DNA of 64,000 bases. Source: Bowmanella sp. JS7-9 (GTDB taxonomy: Bacteria; Pseudomonadota; Gammaproteobacteria; Enterobacterales; Alteromonadaceae). The stretch's first letter is position 1. Every line of letters starts with the position of its first letter. The notes below the pieces were generated by a model. The model did no database searches and was not told the origin of the DNA. It was given only the letters and a program-made list of their open reading frames with translations. Made by a program: the position numbers and the translations under genes. The stretch is from positions 124,001-188,000 of the forward strand of contig NZ_JXSY01000005.1 in NCBI RefSeq assembly GCF_004329715.1. The letters are read 5' to 3'. Of the stretch, positions 63,397-64,000 are shown piece by piece.

Positions 63397-63999
63397 ATGA
63401 CACAACATATCGTATTGGCTACCGGCAATCAGGGTAAAGTCAACGAGTTAAGCGATTTGCTCGCGCCACTTGGCTTGAACGTCAGCCCACAAAGCCAGTG
63501 GCAGGTAGACGATGTGGAAGAAACCGGCAGCACCTTTGTAGAAAACGCCATTATTAAAGCCCGACATGCTGCTCGCATTACCGGATTGCCCTGTATAGCT
63601 GACGACTCTGGACTGGTAGTGGACGCATTAGGTGGTGCGCCGGGCATTTACTCGGCCCGCTATGCCGGTTTGCCCAGCAACGACAGCAACAATATTGATA
63701 AGTTACTGCAGGCATTACAGGGGATTGAGTCTGGCAAACGCAGCGCGAAATTTGTCTGTGTGTTGGTTTACCTGCGCCATGCAGACGATCCACTGCCGAT
63801 TATCTGTCAGGGCCAGTGGCACGGGGAGATCCTGAGCGCTCGTCAGGGCGACGGCGGCTTTGGTTATGATCCGGTGTTTTGGGTGCCGGGCCACAACAAA
63901 ACGGCTGCGCAACTGGAAAAGCCGGTAAAGAACCAGCTAAGCCATAGGGGACAAGCGCTTCAGCAACTCGTTAGCCTGCTACAAGCCGAGTCAGTATGA
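63397..63999 (+). CDS. rdgB: dITP/XTP pyrophosphatase RdgB
   Basis: Removes deoxyinosine and xanthosine triphosphates so they are not put into DNA. The start is the ATG at 63397 with AGGA upstream, giving [20 protein letters not shown] and 200 residues (E. coli 197). The frame back to TTG 63376 is not supported. Conserved marks: SFVENAI-type [43 protein letters not shown] and [15 protein letters not shown]. An ATG at 63996 overlaps the stop (ATGA) and is the likely start of the next gene, usually hemW. Confidence 0.95.
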   Translation: MTQHIVLATGNQGKVNELSDLLAPLGLNVSPQSQWQVDDVEETGSTFVENAIIKARHAARITGLPCIADDSGLVVDALGGAPGIYSARYAGLPSNDSNNIDKLLQALQGIESGKRSAKFVCVLVYLRHADDPLPIICQGQWHGEILSARQGDGGFGYDPVFWVPGHNKTAAQLEKPVKNQLSHRGQALQQLVSLLQAESV

Positions 64000-64000
64000 T

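Overview
This is a contiguous stretch of gammaproteobacterial chromosome, most likely from the Alteromonadales (Alteromonadaceae-like). Two kinds of evidence support this. Blocks of gene order match Enterobacteriaceae: cysZ/zipA-ligA, trmJ-isc, fadR/nhaB-dsbB, ycgN-ycgM-ycgL, rnd-fadD-yeaY-tsaB-yoaA and recA-pncC. Other features are typical of marine relatives: Smc instead of MukB, cysE between trmJ and iscR, an MSHA-type pilin, a GspAB pair and many c-di-GMP-type proteins. By eye the G+C content is near 50%. I found no tRNA, rRNA, CRISPR array, insertion sequence or prophage.

Layout. 1-6816 (minus): the start of a DUF2919 gene, then ligA, zipA and smc. 6955-10642 (plus): cysZ, a membrane-anchored GDPD phosphodiesterase and two adjacent, mutually related multi-spanning membrane proteins of unknown function. 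10672-17601 (minus): fdx-hscA-hscB-iscA-iscU-iscS-iscR (Fe-S assembly) preceded by cysE and trmJ, with two abutting IscR-type operators before iscR. 17763-21699: suhB, fadR (minus), nhaB and dsbB, with two direct-repeat candidate FadR operators between fadR and nhaB. 21764-32796 (minus): ycgN, a FAA hydrolase, an MltB-type transglycosylase, ycgL, rnd, fadD, an alpha/beta hydrolase, a Slp/YeaY lipoprotein, a short unknown gene, tsaB, yoaA and a TSUP permease.

32942-37412 (plus): a secreted amidohydrolase, a TPR protein with a decayed GGDEF domain, and a dienelactone hydrolase. 37477-41768: recA (minus, with a LexA box placed inside its promoter), pncC (minus) and mutS (plus), a DNA-repair cluster. 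42003-46123: a REC-(GGDEF-like)-EAL response regulator overlapping a sensor histidine kinase. 46247-49898: pyrG, eno and an unknown gene. 50078-50593 (minus): a small membrane protein. 50899-55751: a complete leucine operon with a readable leader peptide and attenuator (leuL-leuABCD). 55859-58943: an HD-GYP-like protein facing gspA-gspB; GspB carries an N-terminal domain resembling that of the HD-GYP protein. 59138-63999 (plus except the pilin): a small membrane protein, cca, srmB, an MSHA-type pilin (minus), a periplasmic cyclophilin and rdgB.

Most of the window is conserved housekeeping. The least explained parts are the tandem membrane-protein pair at 8628-10642, the c-di-GMP-type proteins whose catalytic motifs are altered, and the shared domain between the HD-GYP protein and GspB. 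Several start codons were moved from the longest possible frame to internal starts on the basis of family length and ribosome-binding sites; each case is explained in its entry.
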